A stretch of 64,000 bases of DNA from CALBPI01 sp039821605. Lineage in GTDB: Bacteria > Pseudomonadota > Gammaproteobacteria > Steroidobacterales > Woeseiaceae. Every line of letters begins with the position of its first letter. The first letter of the stretch is position 1. The stretch lies in the NCBI GenBank assembly GCA_039821605.1, contig JBCBNV010000003.1, positions 496,001 through 560,000 on the forward strand, given 5' to 3'. This document shows positions 44,601 to 53,219 of this stretch, piece after piece. Below the pieces are notes generated by a model. That model ran no database searches, was not told the origin of the DNA, and worked only from the letters and a program-made list of their open reading frames with translations. The position numbers and the translations under genes were made by a program.

Positions 44601-44772
44601 GATCGCCGACGAGATCGCAGAACGGCTTGGACGACCCGGTGACGAGGTGCCCTTCGGAGACCCCTGGCCTGTCGTCGTGCCAACGCGCTTGATGCGACTT
44701 CGCTCTGACAGCTCGCTGCCCGCCTGGGAAGAAGTCGGCGACGGCACCTGGGTCGAGTCCGACCCCGCCTGA
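41659..44772 (+). CDS. Large protein of unknown function paired with the arginine deiminase
   Basis: 1037 residues from ATG 41659, preceded by GGGAGG (41648-41653); an in-frame GTG at 41572 lacks such a site. No signal peptide or TM segment. Residues 1-440 are mixed helical. Residues about 465-630 carry a striking Glu/Thr/Ser-rich coiled coil (VLHETERLLETESEVTSTV, SRETEDALKETLDVKGSLE, VKASQEVAREVTQKASEKI, ERVLRRESLRIKDQIE). A beta domain about 685-795 follows (TTSTRIQIPEGYRAERATVG), then a C-terminal part with FFEQAFEWENLSWVTYPYFW. Large bacterial proteins with this coiled-coil and FEQAFEW block seem to recur, always unnamed to my knowledge. It lies 24 bases before the deiminase gene. Confidence 0.75.
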   Translation: METLFRFNMIRDNYRTAEDVNAIDLSANTRFQRECRAVPNNDQRLARLKSLARAYAQSANYISSAQQLNALGDFAESLSAVDDFIAGWDGADADLRAALEAVLTPLLPDAFATLLAASSFRTETSRVKDSMLVMKLLPDQHRRPILLLGEYLRLGHILRRLSDSTRFPASLSELRAARRAPMQIAPAILPEFVPPPTRTPPSTVGGTLKGLAERHAAIGAAISELRGFRARDFVSTPQRELDANMPPQEFRPFNLFKTDFEVRKAQFAAFLTPNTNATAANQPQRLNLSPELLGRLSTANLGGDTPALDFTKTSRLALLGRTGFTPLIAEHSIMQLKPEVTRRISQATRDLLAELDLSLDDPLNEVIGALIKERAKTATQSRRTVQPFTQTQYKRMGGVTLVSRINPVPNLFAINPGDLLKLLPNLDRLTQPVPTTHADLRPAGEMELLVVKQQLLNYITSDISHITNVLKGEFFEKTHRVLHETERLLETESEVTSTVENSLETSDRFEVSRETEDALKETLDVKGSLEVSGKLGPQFKYKASGEVGYQRVSESSVKASQEVAREVTQKASEKITERVLRRESLRIKDQIENTDIHRVNNEEGDSHTVGIYQWLSKVYQAQMYNYGLKEVYDLMIPEPGALLMELFNRRRQSSIEIEEVPPLEITPEDIDTDNYQELVKAYHATDVEPPPEPYTTISYDFNTGGEDKDQEFTTSTRIQIPEGYRAERATVGSVVTVWDDWSVDIVIGERTHRFHGNGWVFNTPLNEETGSLPFAMVTDRVGDVAIAVKVVAKSTERAMDLWRADTYAKLVQAYQTRKSEQEAKLADMVADAPAEIESGPEAANRALMVDEIKRACISILTRQHFDLFNAVRNGTKDLPEIRFDEALAEGDYVRFFEQAFEWENLSWVTYPYFWGRKDTWDNKVFIEDDDRDYQDFLKAGYVRVVLPVRDGFGAALDHFRQFGEPWLGGPLPTISDDLYLPIADEIAERLGRPGDEVPFGDPWPVVVPTRLMRLRSDSSLPAWEEVGDGTWVESDPA

Positions 44773-44796
44773 TCCGCGCAACCCGTTCCACCGACC

Positions 44797-47595
44797 ATGC
44801 CGGGCATCGAGCTGCACGCCGACTTCGACCGCACGGGGCGCATTACGCGCTCCGCACGAGAACGGGGCGCCCGGCAGCAATGGCCTGGTGCGATCGTCGT
44901 GCCCAATCTCGATCGCGATCGGCGCAGGCTGCCGGGCCAGGCAACGAATGGGCGCAGCGTTCCCGCCGATTTCGACGATGCCGTTGCAACACGACGCGAC
45001 GACGAGCTGCTGCCTCTCGAGATTCGAGTTGCACCCGGTTCACTGCAGGCCGGCGAACAGCTGTTGTTGCATTGTTCGGGCATCATGCACACACGCATCG
45101 AGTTTGCGGATCAGGCCGGCGTGATTTTGCGTCGCCCTTTGGGAGAACCGGCGCTCTACCGACTGCCGCGCGTGCCCGCGAACGGCGTGCTGCGCATTCG
45201 TATGCAGGCCCGCACGCTGGCCGGCGGCTCGTTCGGGCGCGTGGCGTCGCTGGACGTACGCTACACGCACGACCGCCGCGAGGAGACCCGGTTCGAGCTC
45301 ACACTGTTGCGTCGGGACGCCAACGACACCGACCACCCGGAGGATCACGGCCGCTTTTCAATTGCCCCCTTCGTCGTCGCAGACCGCAGCGCAGCGGCAC
45401 GACGGGTTTACATCGTGGAGAGCGTTGAGAATCAGCCCTCCATCACCGACGTTGACCGGGTGACGCGTCGCATCGGATTGCCACTGATTCGCGTCGCCAC
45501 CACCCTGACGGGCCGGGATTCCTGGATCCAGGACCAGTACCAACACGCGCTGCTGCCCGGACCGGCGCGCACGCGCGAATTGATCCTGCACATGCCGCGC
45601 TTGGCCAAGGACAACGGCACGGAGACTGTTACCGATTCCTCTCAGGAGTTCATCAACGCACATTTCCGTTCGCGCAACGTCGCACTCTTCAACGGACTCT
45701 GGGACCGAGCGATTCCCGTGCGCCGCCAGAATGGGCCTGTGTTCCAGATTGATTTTCGGGAACTGGTGAATTGGGTCAAGCGGATGCATCTCGTCTATCG
45801 GCTCGTGCGCGAAATGAATGCGCTCGGTCGTCGCACGGGCAACAGGTGGCGCTCTTTTGACCCAGCGTACTGGATCGACGCGATGGCACGAATGCGCGCG
45901 CAGATGCGACGTCTGGGCGAAGCCGTAGGCAACGCGCGCGCAAGCGCCTCGGCCGAGGCCAGCGCACAACTCGCCGGTTATCTGTCGTCCGTCGAATCGC
46001 TGTACGAGCACTTGCGCGACGAGATACGGGTCCAGGGGCGCGGCGCCGGGGTGATGGTCACCAGCAACATCGGATCGAATGACGGCGTTGTCCTTCGCGG
46101 TGAGCATGCCTACGAACTTTACGCGCGCGGTGTGCAAATGCAGCGCAGCGCCAACTACGGCGGCAACATCGAATCCACACCACCTGTCGACGGTGCGCCG
46201 CTCGGTAAGATCATCATCGGCAACGACACAGACCCCGAGAACGGCGAAGAGTATGTCGACCCCGATGTACTGAAGCTCTTTACCAAACAACGTAAGCAGC
46301 CGCTCGTGGAGATCAAGACACGCTGGCTCGATGTCGGTCATGTGGACGAAGTGGCCGCTGTGGTGCCGCATGGAGGGAGCGCGTCAGGGTTTTCCGTACT
46401 GCACGCGTCACCCCGGGCTGCACTGGACCTGCTGCAACGTGCCGAGCAACGACATCGCGCCGGGCGCACGCACTCGCAGAACCTCACCGACCCGCTGCGC
46501 CGCCCGCCACGCGGCATCGACCGTTCACGGCTTATGGACGAAGGCACCGTGCCCGTAACGCGGCTGTTTCGCGGGCGTGCGTGGATTCACGTTGAAGAAC
46601 GGGGCGAACCTGGCAAGGCGCCGCGAAATCTACTCCCACCGCGGACGTTCCGCCATCTGTGCGAGGAGTACGGCACCTATAACGAGTCGCCGAGCATCAA
46701 TGAACACCGCATCGGGATCGTTCCGGGCGTTGGGGAGCCTCGGAAATACCCCGCCGACATGACGATTGCCGAGCTCTTGTGGTCGGAGCTCGACGACCGG
46801 GGACGGTCTTCGAACCACTTCTTCAATGAGCGATACATCGAGCCCATCTGCAACACGCTGGCCGGTGAGCTCAATGGGATCGAGCTGTTGCCCGTGCCCG
46901 TATTGTTCGATCGCGCGCCCGACATCGACGTGTTTGCGAGGGACAACTGGCAGCACAACACGAGCGCGTTGACGGTTAATCTCGTCAATCTGCAATACCT
47001 TAATGGCCACATTCTGGTGCCGACGCCTTACGGTCCCAGAATGCGCCTCGAAGATGCGATTGCCGTGGTGCGCGCCTCCATGCAGGCGCAAAACATCCCC
47101 AGTGAGGTTCGATCGGTAGTCGGGCGTCGCCTCGTCCGAGCGCAGCGGCTCACCCAGCGTCGCGTTTGGGTGGAGCGCGTGGAACCCGTGACGCAGACGC
47201 GCGGCCGGCTAATTCAAAGCACCTACCGGGGGATCCTGACCAAGGACGACGTCATCGCAACGTTCCGCGACAGCTTTCCCGGGGCCAGCGACCAGGAGCT
47301 GGAACGCCGCATCATTGGTCCAAACCGTTCTAAATTCACGGCAGCGGGCGAACTCCGTGAGCGCTTCAGCGAGTTCAGGATTAGTGACAGCATGGTCGAT
47401 CTGTTCGAACTCTGGATGGCGGCCATCGCCGAGCACCTCGGTGTACGACTGCGCTTTGTGGACTCCTGGTTCTACCACGTCCGGTTTGGCGAGATTCACT
47501 GCGGCACAAACGTACTGAGACGCACGGCCGCACGGGGTCTGGCCGGGCGCAACACCTGGGATGCGCCCGACCACCGTTTTCGAAACCACGCCTAG
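44797..47595 (+). CDS. Protein-arginine deiminase (PAD) homologue with inserted domains
   Basis: 932 residues, no signal peptide. Residues 70-175 look like a beta sandwich (LPLEIRVAPGSLQAGEQLL). From about 200 the PAD catalytic domain begins: RDSWIQDQY with Asp 246, NYGGNIESTPP (453-463), PLGKIIIGND, TRWLDVGHVDEVAAVVP with His 515 and Asp 517, and FGEIHCGTNVLRR with Cys 902. These match D350, H471, D473 and C645 of human PAD4, so it should turn peptidyl-arginine into citrulline. Spacing is larger than in animal PADs: a helical insert of about 150 residues lies between Asp 246 and the GNIE motif, and about 200 extra residues lie between His 515 and Cys 902. Starts 24 bases after the 1037-residue partner; no clear ribosome site, suggesting coupling. 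Confidence 0.88.
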   Translation: MPGIELHADFDRTGRITRSARERGARQQWPGAIVVPNLDRDRRRLPGQATNGRSVPADFDDAVATRRDDELLPLEIRVAPGSLQAGEQLLLHCSGIMHTRIEFADQAGVILRRPLGEPALYRLPRVPANGVLRIRMQARTLAGGSFGRVASLDVRYTHDRREETRFELTLLRRDANDTDHPEDHGRFSIAPFVVADRSAAARRVYIVESVENQPSITDVDRVTRRIGLPLIRVATTLTGRDSWIQDQYQHALLPGPARTRELILHMPRLAKDNGTETVTDSSQEFINAHFRSRNVALFNGLWDRAIPVRRQNGPVFQIDFRELVNWVKRMHLVYRLVREMNALGRRTGNRWRSFDPAYWIDAMARMRAQMRRLGEAVGNARASASAEASAQLAGYLSSVESLYEHLRDEIRVQGRGAGVMVTSNIGSNDGVVLRGEHAYELYARGVQMQRSANYGGNIESTPPVDGAPLGKIIIGNDTDPENGEEYVDPDVLKLFTKQRKQPLVEIKTRWLDVGHVDEVAAVVPHGGSASGFSVLHASPRAALDLLQRAEQRHRAGRTHSQNLTDPLRRPPRGIDRSRLMDEGTVPVTRLFRGRAWIHVEERGEPGKAPRNLLPPRTFRHLCEEYGTYNESPSINEHRIGIVPGVGEPRKYPADMTIAELLWSELDDRGRSSNHFFNERYIEPICNTLAGELNGIELLPVPVLFDRAPDIDVFARDNWQHNTSALTVNLVNLQYLNGHILVPTPYGPRMRLEDAIAVVRASMQAQNIPSEVRSVVGRRLVRAQRLTQRRVWVERVEPVTQTRGRLIQSTYRGILTKDDVIATFRDSFPGASDQELERRIIGPNRSKFTAAGELRERFSEFRISDSMVDLFELWMAAIAEHLGVRLRFVDSWFYHVRFGEIHCGTNVLRRTAARGLAGRNTWDAPDHRFRNHA

Positions 47596-47608
47596 CGCGA
47601 ACAGCCGG

Positions 47609-48991
47609 TCAGGCCGATTCGTGCAGCCGGGTCCGGATCTCCTGAAAGGGCGCGTCCACAAGCAGCTCGCCATTGCGATACACGGGTCGCAACAGGTTGG
47701 GTCGCTCGCCCAGGGCTTCCAGGCGAATCGTCTCGACACTATTGCCACTCTCAACCAGCGCCAGTCGCCCGCGCTTTGAACGCTTGCCGCGGTCCGTCAC
47801 GGGGTCCTTGTAGACATCCGACCAGGCACCATCGATGCGAATCGCGGACGCCTTCATGGCAAACTGCATCGTGTCTCGATTCACGTTCTGCAAGAGCTCG
47901 CCGCCCATGCCGAAGGCCACGTTGTCGGCACTGAGCCTGTGGATCTTCATGACCGCAAGGATGCGCTGAATTTCCGCCGGGCTGATGCCGTCGCCCTGGA
48001 TGACGCGGATGTAGTCGGGCAGCACGAGAAAGCCCTTGCTGTTCTCGCGGTAGCCGAAGCGATCCATGAGCCGGCGAATCGACTCACAGACGATGTCGGC
48101 CGGATTGCCACTGTCGGGTCGGACCACGACCGTACCGCCAGAGTTGATCACGCGTTCGCGCAACTCACCGCCCCAGAGCCTTTCGATGGCGTCGAAGAGA
48201 TCGTAGGAATCGCTGACGACGGCGACTGTCTTCTGCGGACCCGCGAACTGGTCGAGCATGTTGGCGTAAGCGGCACCCTCCCGGTCGCGCCCCCAGCAGG
48301 TGATCGTGGAGTGCTCGGCAGCGGGAATGGAGAAGCCGGGCATGTCGGCGCCGTAGTCGCGCCGCAGCGCCGTGATCCCGTTGATCGTATCGGTACCCAT
48401 GAAGCTCAACAGGTGCGCGGCGCCGCCAGCCTCGGCAGATTCACGCGAACTCACGCCGCGCGCACCGAAATCGTGAAGCTTGAACTCGAGACCGTCCGTC
48501 GAGTCTGCAGTGTCCTCAAGCGCGGCACAAATGATCTCGCGGCACTCGTAGGAGCGTGAAGCAATGGTCGTGGGGTACCACACGCCACGTAACAGCGCCG
48601 TCTCGACGTAGCTCGTGAGCCAGGGCACCACGGGGTCCGTATTGCGGACCTGGACCAGCACGTTGGAGACGGGCAAGCGGGTCCCTTCAGGCACAGCCTC
48701 GATCTCGAGAGGCAGGTAACCACCGTGTGCGTTGAGAATGTGGCGCCACCCTGCCTGGTTGAAGGGCAAGCCGTGCGCCGCGAGGACATCGGCGGCCTCC
48801 GCCATATCGTCCGCCGTGATGGGTCGGGACAGATAGTTCTTGAGGAACATCTGCAACCCGAAGAACACGCTGTGCGAATACTCACCGCCGCGCGACTCGA
48901 CATAGCTCGAGACGATTTCGGCGCCGGGCGGGTACTGCAGGTAGTGCGACGCCTTGTAGGAGTCGACATTGAGGATGGGATTGGTCGTCAC
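47609..48991 (-). CDS. nadV: Nicotinamide phosphoribosyltransferase (NadV/NAMPT)
   Basis: 460 residues from GTG 48991 with AGGAGG just upstream. It matches NAMPT: NVDSYKASHYLQYPPGAEIV at the start, FKLHDFGARGVSSRESAEAGGAAH (as FKLHDFGARGVSS), FSIPAAEHSTITCWG, AVVSDSYDLFDAIERLWGG, VVVRPDSGNPADIV and IRVIQGDGISP. It makes NMN from nicotinamide and PRPP in the cytoplasm. NadM follows upstream in the same direction (60 bases between the two genes), so the pair forms the two-step nicotinamide salvage route to NAD. Confidence 0.95.
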   Translation of the reverse strand: MTTNPILNVDSYKASHYLQYPPGAEIVSSYVESRGGEYSHSVFFGLQMFLKNYLSRPITADDMAEAADVLAAHGLPFNQAGWRHILNAHGGYLPLEIEAVPEGTRLPVSNVLVQVRNTDPVVPWLTSYVETALLRGVWYPTTIASRSYECREIICAALEDTADSTDGLEFKLHDFGARGVSSRESAEAGGAAHLLSFMGTDTINGITALRRDYGADMPGFSIPAAEHSTITCWGRDREGAAYANMLDQFAGPQKTVAVVSDSYDLFDAIERLWGGELRERVINSGGTVVVRPDSGNPADIVCESIRRLMDRFGYRENSKGFLVLPDYIRVIQGDGISPAEIQRILAVMKIHRLSADNVAFGMGGELLQNVNRDTMQFAMKASAIRIDGAWSDVYKDPVTDRGKRSKRGRLALVESGNSVETIRLEALGERPNLLRPVYRNGELLVDAPFQEIRTRLHESA

Positions 48992-49051
48992 GGGAGCTCC
49001 TCCTGTGAAAATCGCGGGACGGTCTTTCCAGCCCGCGGTGGGCGACGGTCG

Positions 49052-50128
49052 TCAGGTCATCTGGCCAACCATCTTCTGAATGATGAAATAGTGGTCTTCA
49101 AACATGCGCTCGGGATCCAGCTCGGCGAGTGGCACCCAGAAGGCGTGTCGCGCATCGTCACCGCCCCGCACCTTGGGCAAGGTCGTGTCGGGGTTCAGGT
49201 GAATGTAGAACGCCTGGGTCACGGTGCGGCCGCGGGCGGATCGATACGGATCGTCAAAAACACCTTCGGCGACGATCGAGCCTGCCAGCACCGGCACCGG
49301 CACCTTGATGCGGGTCTCTTCCTTGAGCTCGCGGATCATCGACTCACGCAACGTCTCGGTGGGCGAAATGAAGCCGCCGGGCAACGCCCACTGGCCCATC
49401 CCTGGCCGAGCCTTGCGTTCGACAAGAAGAATGTGTCCCGACTGAACCACCACGGCGTCGACAGTGAGGAACATCGGTGCGTAAGGCGCACTGCCCCATT
49501 GCTCCCGGTACTGACGCACGAAGTCGTACTCGTCGCGCACAGCGCGAAACGCATCGGTCTTCGTATAGGCCTTGAGGAACTGAAGCACGGGCTCCGGGAC
49601 CAGATCCCTGGCAAGCGCCGTGATCGACAGCCGGCCGTCCTCCCACGAGCCTGCGTCCGCACTGAAAATGGCGTCACGAACCTCGGTGCCGCTCAGCACG
49701 TCCACCGCATCCACATCCACCGACGACCAGTTCGGGAACAGGCTCAGGTAGTAGGAACTGTGGTCCTTGTCGTGACCGATGAGGCCAATGCGCGGCGGCC
49801 GGTGCGGTTGTGCGTGATGCGCGGCGACGAGGCCGTTCACCGTCTTCTGTACGTTAGCGAGCCAGAGATCGTCGTTGTAGGTCGCGTCCATGATGGGCGC
49901 AACGTGCAGTCGTTCATTGTCCTCGGGGCTCAGCGTTGCGCGGATCATGGCCTCGCGTTCACGGAACGACCAGGGGTTACGGACGCAGGCGGGCCGGTGC
50001 GCCGAACCAATGAGGATAATGACGTGGCGCGCCGCTTCGAGTGCGCGGGCGACGACGTGGGCGTGCCCCAGGTGATAGGGCTGGAAGCGGCCGATGAAGA
50101 CCAGAAAGTCGTGTTGGCTTGTCGTCAC
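49052..50128 (-). CDS. nadM: Bifunctional NMN adenylyltransferase / Nudix hydrolase (NadM-Nudix)
   Basis: 358 residues from GTG 50128, with AAGGAG at 50135-50140. The N-terminal NMNAT domain has FIGRFQPYHLGHAHVV (nucleotide-binding GRFxPxHxGH, residues 11-26) and ends near 185. The C-terminal Nudix domain carries the full box GGFISPTETLRESMIRELKEE with catalytic Glu residues, and should cleave ADP-ribose or a related dinucleotide. Same layout as Synechocystis slr0787-type enzymes. It is the first gene of the leftward salvage operon and starts 87 bases from the divergent NrtR gene, sharing an operator. Confidence 0.93.
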   Translation of the reverse strand: MTTSQHDFLVFIGRFQPYHLGHAHVVARALEAARHVIILIGSAHRPACVRNPWSFREREAMIRATLSPEDNERLHVAPIMDATYNDDLWLANVQKTVNGLVAAHHAQPHRPPRIGLIGHDKDHSSYYLSLFPNWSSVDVDAVDVLSGTEVRDAIFSADAGSWEDGRLSITALARDLVPEPVLQFLKAYTKTDAFRAVRDEYDFVRQYREQWGSAPYAPMFLTVDAVVVQSGHILLVERKARPGMGQWALPGGFISPTETLRESMIRELKEETRIKVPVPVLAGSIVAEGVFDDPYRSARGRTVTQAFYIHLNPDTTLPKVRGGDDARHAFWVPLAELDPERMFEDHYFIIQKMVGQMT

Positions 50129-50176
50129 AGTAAGCTCCTTACTGCAGGGACGCCCGGTCTATTCCTGAGCATCATG

Positions 50177-50191
50177 GTGTATATGGTACAC
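50177..50191. promoter_or_regulatory. Candidate NrtR operator (palindrome)
   Basis: GTGTA (50177-50181) and TACAC (50187-50191) are a perfect inverted repeat with the 5-base spacer TATGG. It lies between the divergent starts of nadM (50128) and nrtR (50215), where NrtR is known to bind palindromic sites in other proteobacteria. The sequence is seen; the binding is inferred. Confidence 0.6.
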
Positions 50192-50214
50192 TACTCGGCC
50201 ATCAACGCAAGCCA

Positions 50215-50856
50215 GTGCCCAAACGCTTGATCCAATATGACTTTCCCCGACCGGCCGTCACCGTCGACCTTGTGGCGTTCCGCGTGCAGCAGGATACGCT
50301 TGAGCTGCTGTTGATCGAACGCGACCAGCCGCCGTTCGCCGGGCGCTGGACGCTGCCGGGCGCTTTCGTCCATGAGAACGAGCCGCTCGAGACGACCGCC
50401 TCTCGCATCCTCCAGGAGAAAGCACACCTCGAAGGAATCTACCTCGAGCAACTCGCCACGTTCGGCAAGCCTGGCCGCGACCCGCGCGGTCATGTGCTGA
50501 GCGTCGCCTACTTCGCCATCGTGAATGCGGCGACGGTCGATGAAGGCAAGACGCACTGGTTTTCCGTGGATGCGCTGCCAGAGACCGGCTTCGACCACGA
50601 TGACATCATCGCCACAGCGGTTCAGCGATTGCGCGGCAAGCTCACCTACACCGATATTGGTTTCGCCTTCCTGCCCGACACCTTCACGCTGACAGAACTG
50701 CAAAAGACCTGGCAGGCCGTCCTGGGTACGCCACTCGACAAGCGGAATTTCAGAAAGTCGATCCTCTCGCAGCAGCGCGTTGTCGCAACGGGCGAGAAAT
50801 CATCGGGCGGCGCGCACCCGCCCGCGATGCTGTACCGCTGGCAGCCTGAGCGCTAG
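50215..50856 (+). CDS. nrtR: NrtR-type Nudix transcriptional repressor of NAD salvage
   Basis: 213 residues from GTG 50215. The N-terminal Nudix-like domain (VAFRVQQDTLELLLIERDQPP, WTLPGAFVHENEPLETTASR) has a degraded catalytic box: SRILQEKAHLEG stands where active enzymes have REL.EE.G, as in NrtR proteins that sense ADP-ribose without hydrolysing. The C-terminal 80 residues form a winged helix (FTLTELQKTWQAVLGTPLDKRNFRKSI, read as LDKRNFRKSIL). The gene is divergent from nadM-nadV with a palindrome between. It ends with a 4-base overlap onto the convergent acyl-CoA synthetase gene. Probably repressor of nadM-nadV and of itself. Confidence 0.9.
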   Translation: MPKRLIQYDFPRPAVTVDLVAFRVQQDTLELLLIERDQPPFAGRWTLPGAFVHENEPLETTASRILQEKAHLEGIYLEQLATFGKPGRDPRGHVLSVAYFAIVNAATVDEGKTHWFSVDALPETGFDHDDIIATAVQRLRGKLTYTDIGFAFLPDTFTLTELQKTWQAVLGTPLDKRNFRKSILSQQRVVATGEKSSGGAHPPAMLYRWQPER

Positions 50857-52427
50857 CCACCCACCTTGCGCCCCTGCCAGTACTGCTCACGCAGCTTGAA
50901 CTTCTGCAGCTTGCCGGTCGCCGTTCGTGGCAGTGTCTCGACGAACTCGACCGAGGTCGGGCATTTGAAGTGCGCCATGTTGTCGCGACAGTGCGCGATG
51001 ATCTCGTCCTCGGAGGGCGCAGCGCCCTCGCGTGCTACGACAAGTGCCTTCGGCGTTTCGCCCCACTTCTCGTGCGGCACCCCGATCACCGCGCACTCGA
51101 CGACGGCCGAATGTTTGTAGAGCGTGTCCTCGATGTCGGCCGAGCTGATGTTCTCCCCGCCCGAGATGATGACGTCTTTCTTGCGGTCAACGATGTGGAT
51201 GTTGTCGAACGCGTCCCAGATTGCGAGGTCCCCGGTGTGGAAGAAACCGTCGCGGATCGCCTGCTCAGTCTGTTCGGGTTGTTCCCAGTAGCCCTTGAAC
51301 ACCACGTTCGAACGCGCGCACACCTCGCCGATCGACTGGTTGTCCCTGGGTACGAGCCTGCCATCGTCGTCGAGCAATCGGATCTCGACGCCCAGTGCGG
51401 GCACTCCGGCGCGTGCGCGGCGCTGGTAGTCGTGTTTCTCGGTCGCGTGGTCGACCTGTGACGACGTGAGCAACGGTGCCGTCTCGGTCAGTCCGTAGAT
51501 CTGCAGAAAGTGCCAGCCGAGCTCCTCCTCAAGCTGCTCGATGAACGCGGCCGGCGGCGGCGCACCGGCCAGGACGAATCGTGGCGCGGTCGTGAAGCGA
51601 TGGCTCGCCTTGTCTTCGTAGTCGAGGATGGTCCGCAAGACCGTGGGCGCCATGCAGGCAATCGTGATTTTCTCGTGCTCGACGAGGTTGCAGATCACGC
51701 GGGCGTCGATGGTGCGCACAACGACGTGCGTCGCACCCATGCCCGTAAAGGCGTAGACCCCGCCCCAACCGTTGCAGTGGAACATGGGCAGCGTCCACAT
51801 CGTGATGTCGTTGTGTGCGATCTGCCAACAGGCGATGAGTCCGTAGGCGTTGATGTAGACATTGCGGTGGGTGAGCATCACCCCTTTGGGCCGCGACGTC
51901 GTCCCGGAGGTGTAGTTGATTGACACGAGATCGTTCTCGTCGCGCTCCGGACATTCGGGCCGCTCAGGCGATGCGTTGGCGACTAGCGTGTTCCAGTCCT
52001 GCCAGCCCGGGCGGTCGCCGCGCTCGTAGGCCGCGACGATCCAGTGCTCAACGGCAGGCAGTCGATTGCGGATGGCGTCGATCATCGGCGCGAACTCGTC
52101 GTCGACAAGCACCGCCTTCACGCCCGCGTGATTGATGATGTACTCGTGATCCTCGGGGATGAGCCGATAGTTGAGGGGCACGAGGATCAGACCGAGCTGC
52201 GCCGTCGCGTAGAAGCTCTCCATGAAGAAGTGCGAATTCGGGCTCAGGATGCACACCCGATCGCCCTGCTCGAGGCCAAGCGCTCGCAAGGCGTTCGAGA
52301 GCCGGTGGACCCGCTCCGCGTACTCGGCGTAGGTGAATCGCAGGTCGCCGTCGACGATCGCCGTCTTGCCCGGGTATAGCGACGCCGCGCGCCGCAGGAA
52401 GTCGTCAACGAGAAGCGGTACATGCAT
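50853..52427 (-). CDS. AMP-forming acyl-CoA synthetase (fatty-acid CoA ligase)
   Basis: 524 residues from ATG 52427. The phosphate-binding P-loop YTSGTTSRPKGVMLTHRN lies at about 170-187, the adenine motif IYGLTETAPLL near 315, the ATP motif TGDLAIWD near 395, the linker DRKKDVIISGGENIS near 410, and the acceptor Lys in LPRTATGKLQKFKLR near 510. Acyl activation to a CoA ester; the medium-chain or aryl acid branch is likely from length and MFHCNGWGGV, which is like the medium-chain/dimethylsulfoniopropionate-type (DmdB-like) group. Substrate not determined. Convergent with nrtR. Confidence 0.9.
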   Translation of the reverse strand: MHVPLLVDDFLRRAASLYPGKTAIVDGDLRFTYAEYAERVHRLSNALRALGLEQGDRVCILSPNSHFFMESFYATAQLGLILVPLNYRLIPEDHEYIINHAGVKAVLVDDEFAPMIDAIRNRLPAVEHWIVAAYERGDRPGWQDWNTLVANASPERPECPERDENDLVSINYTSGTTSRPKGVMLTHRNVYINAYGLIACWQIAHNDITMWTLPMFHCNGWGGVYAFTGMGATHVVVRTIDARVICNLVEHEKITIACMAPTVLRTILDYEDKASHRFTTAPRFVLAGAPPPAAFIEQLEEELGWHFLQIYGLTETAPLLTSSQVDHATEKHDYQRRARAGVPALGVEIRLLDDDGRLVPRDNQSIGEVCARSNVVFKGYWEQPEQTEQAIRDGFFHTGDLAIWDAFDNIHIVDRKKDVIISGGENISSADIEDTLYKHSAVVECAVIGVPHEKWGETPKALVVAREGAAPSEDEIIAHCRDNMAHFKCPTSVEFVETLPRTATGKLQKFKLREQYWQGRKVGG

Positions 52428-52539
52428 CAAGCTGCCCCCTATGCTTTGCCTCGGCCAAGCTTAGCCTGCGGCGGGTGACGGGCGCGACCCGTGCGCGCGG
52501 CTGCTGCATAATCGAGCGGTACCCGATGCGGAGCCCGAG

Positions 52540-53118
52540 ATGGCCAAGCGCCCATTCAAGTTTCCGAAGATTCTCGTTGAATCTGCGGCCATTTTTTTCA
52601 GCGTGCTGCTCGCGTTCGTCGTCGAACAGTGGCGCGAGGACCTCAACGAGAGGCGCGAAGCCGAAGCGACGCTCAACCTCGTTCGCGCAGAACTCACGCA
52701 GAACCTGGCCGAGCTCGAAGCGATTGCACCGCTGCGCGGCGACATGCTGCGGGGCTATGAAGAAGCCATCATGGCGCTCAAGAACGAGAATCGGTTCCCC
52801 GCAAACCTGCCTGAGTTTCGCTCGCCGGACATTACGAGCATCGCCTATGAGCTCGCCACGGACTCGGGCGCTGTCACGGGCGTGGCACCGGAAGACCTGC
52901 TCACCGTGGCACGTGCTTACGAGGCGCTCGAGGAAGTCCGTCGCAATGATACGTTCCTCAACGAACGTAACGCCCAGATCCGGTTCAATGACGGCGAGCA
53001 GTATCTTTCAGGCTTCATCTACTATCTGAATCGGGCCAACATCAACGAACCCATTGCCATGGGACACGTCCGCGCGGCCATCGAAACGCTTGATGACCGC
53101 GATGGCCGCCGCGACTGA
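52540..53118 (+). CDS. Membrane-anchored protein of unknown function
   Basis: 192 residues. A positive N-terminus (MAKRPFKFPK) precedes one TM helix at about 11-27 (LVESAAIFFSVLLAFVVEQW), followed by a charged helix (REDLNERREAEATLNLVRAEL) and a mainly helical periplasmic part. This N-terminal pattern (ILVE..AI.FSVLLAF...EW.E) recurs in unnamed proteins that are paired with signal or transport genes. An alternative start at 52475 is in another frame and is not used. It is divergent from the acyl-CoA synthetase gene. The 3' end falls in a region without other signals. Confidence 0.7.
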   Translation: MAKRPFKFPKILVESAAIFFSVLLAFVVEQWREDLNERREAEATLNLVRAELTQNLAELEAIAPLRGDMLRGYEEAIMALKNENRFPANLPEFRSPDITSIAYELATDSGAVTGVAPEDLLTVARAYEALEEVRRNDTFLNERNAQIRFNDGEQYLSGFIYYLNRANINEPIAMGHVRAAIETLDDRDGRRD

Positions 53119-53219
53119 GCCACGCCGGTTCGGACCCGAATCTATCGCCAACTAAGCCTGTCGCGCAAAGCGTGTCAGAGCGCCTCGAAGTCTCGCTGGC
53201 ACGCTAGACAACGCGTCGT

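Noticed and set aside
41659..44772. Phage tail or contractile-injection-system protein
   Set aside because: The long coiled coil suggests a tape-measure-like part, but no sheath, tube, baseplate or AAA ATPase gene is nearby.
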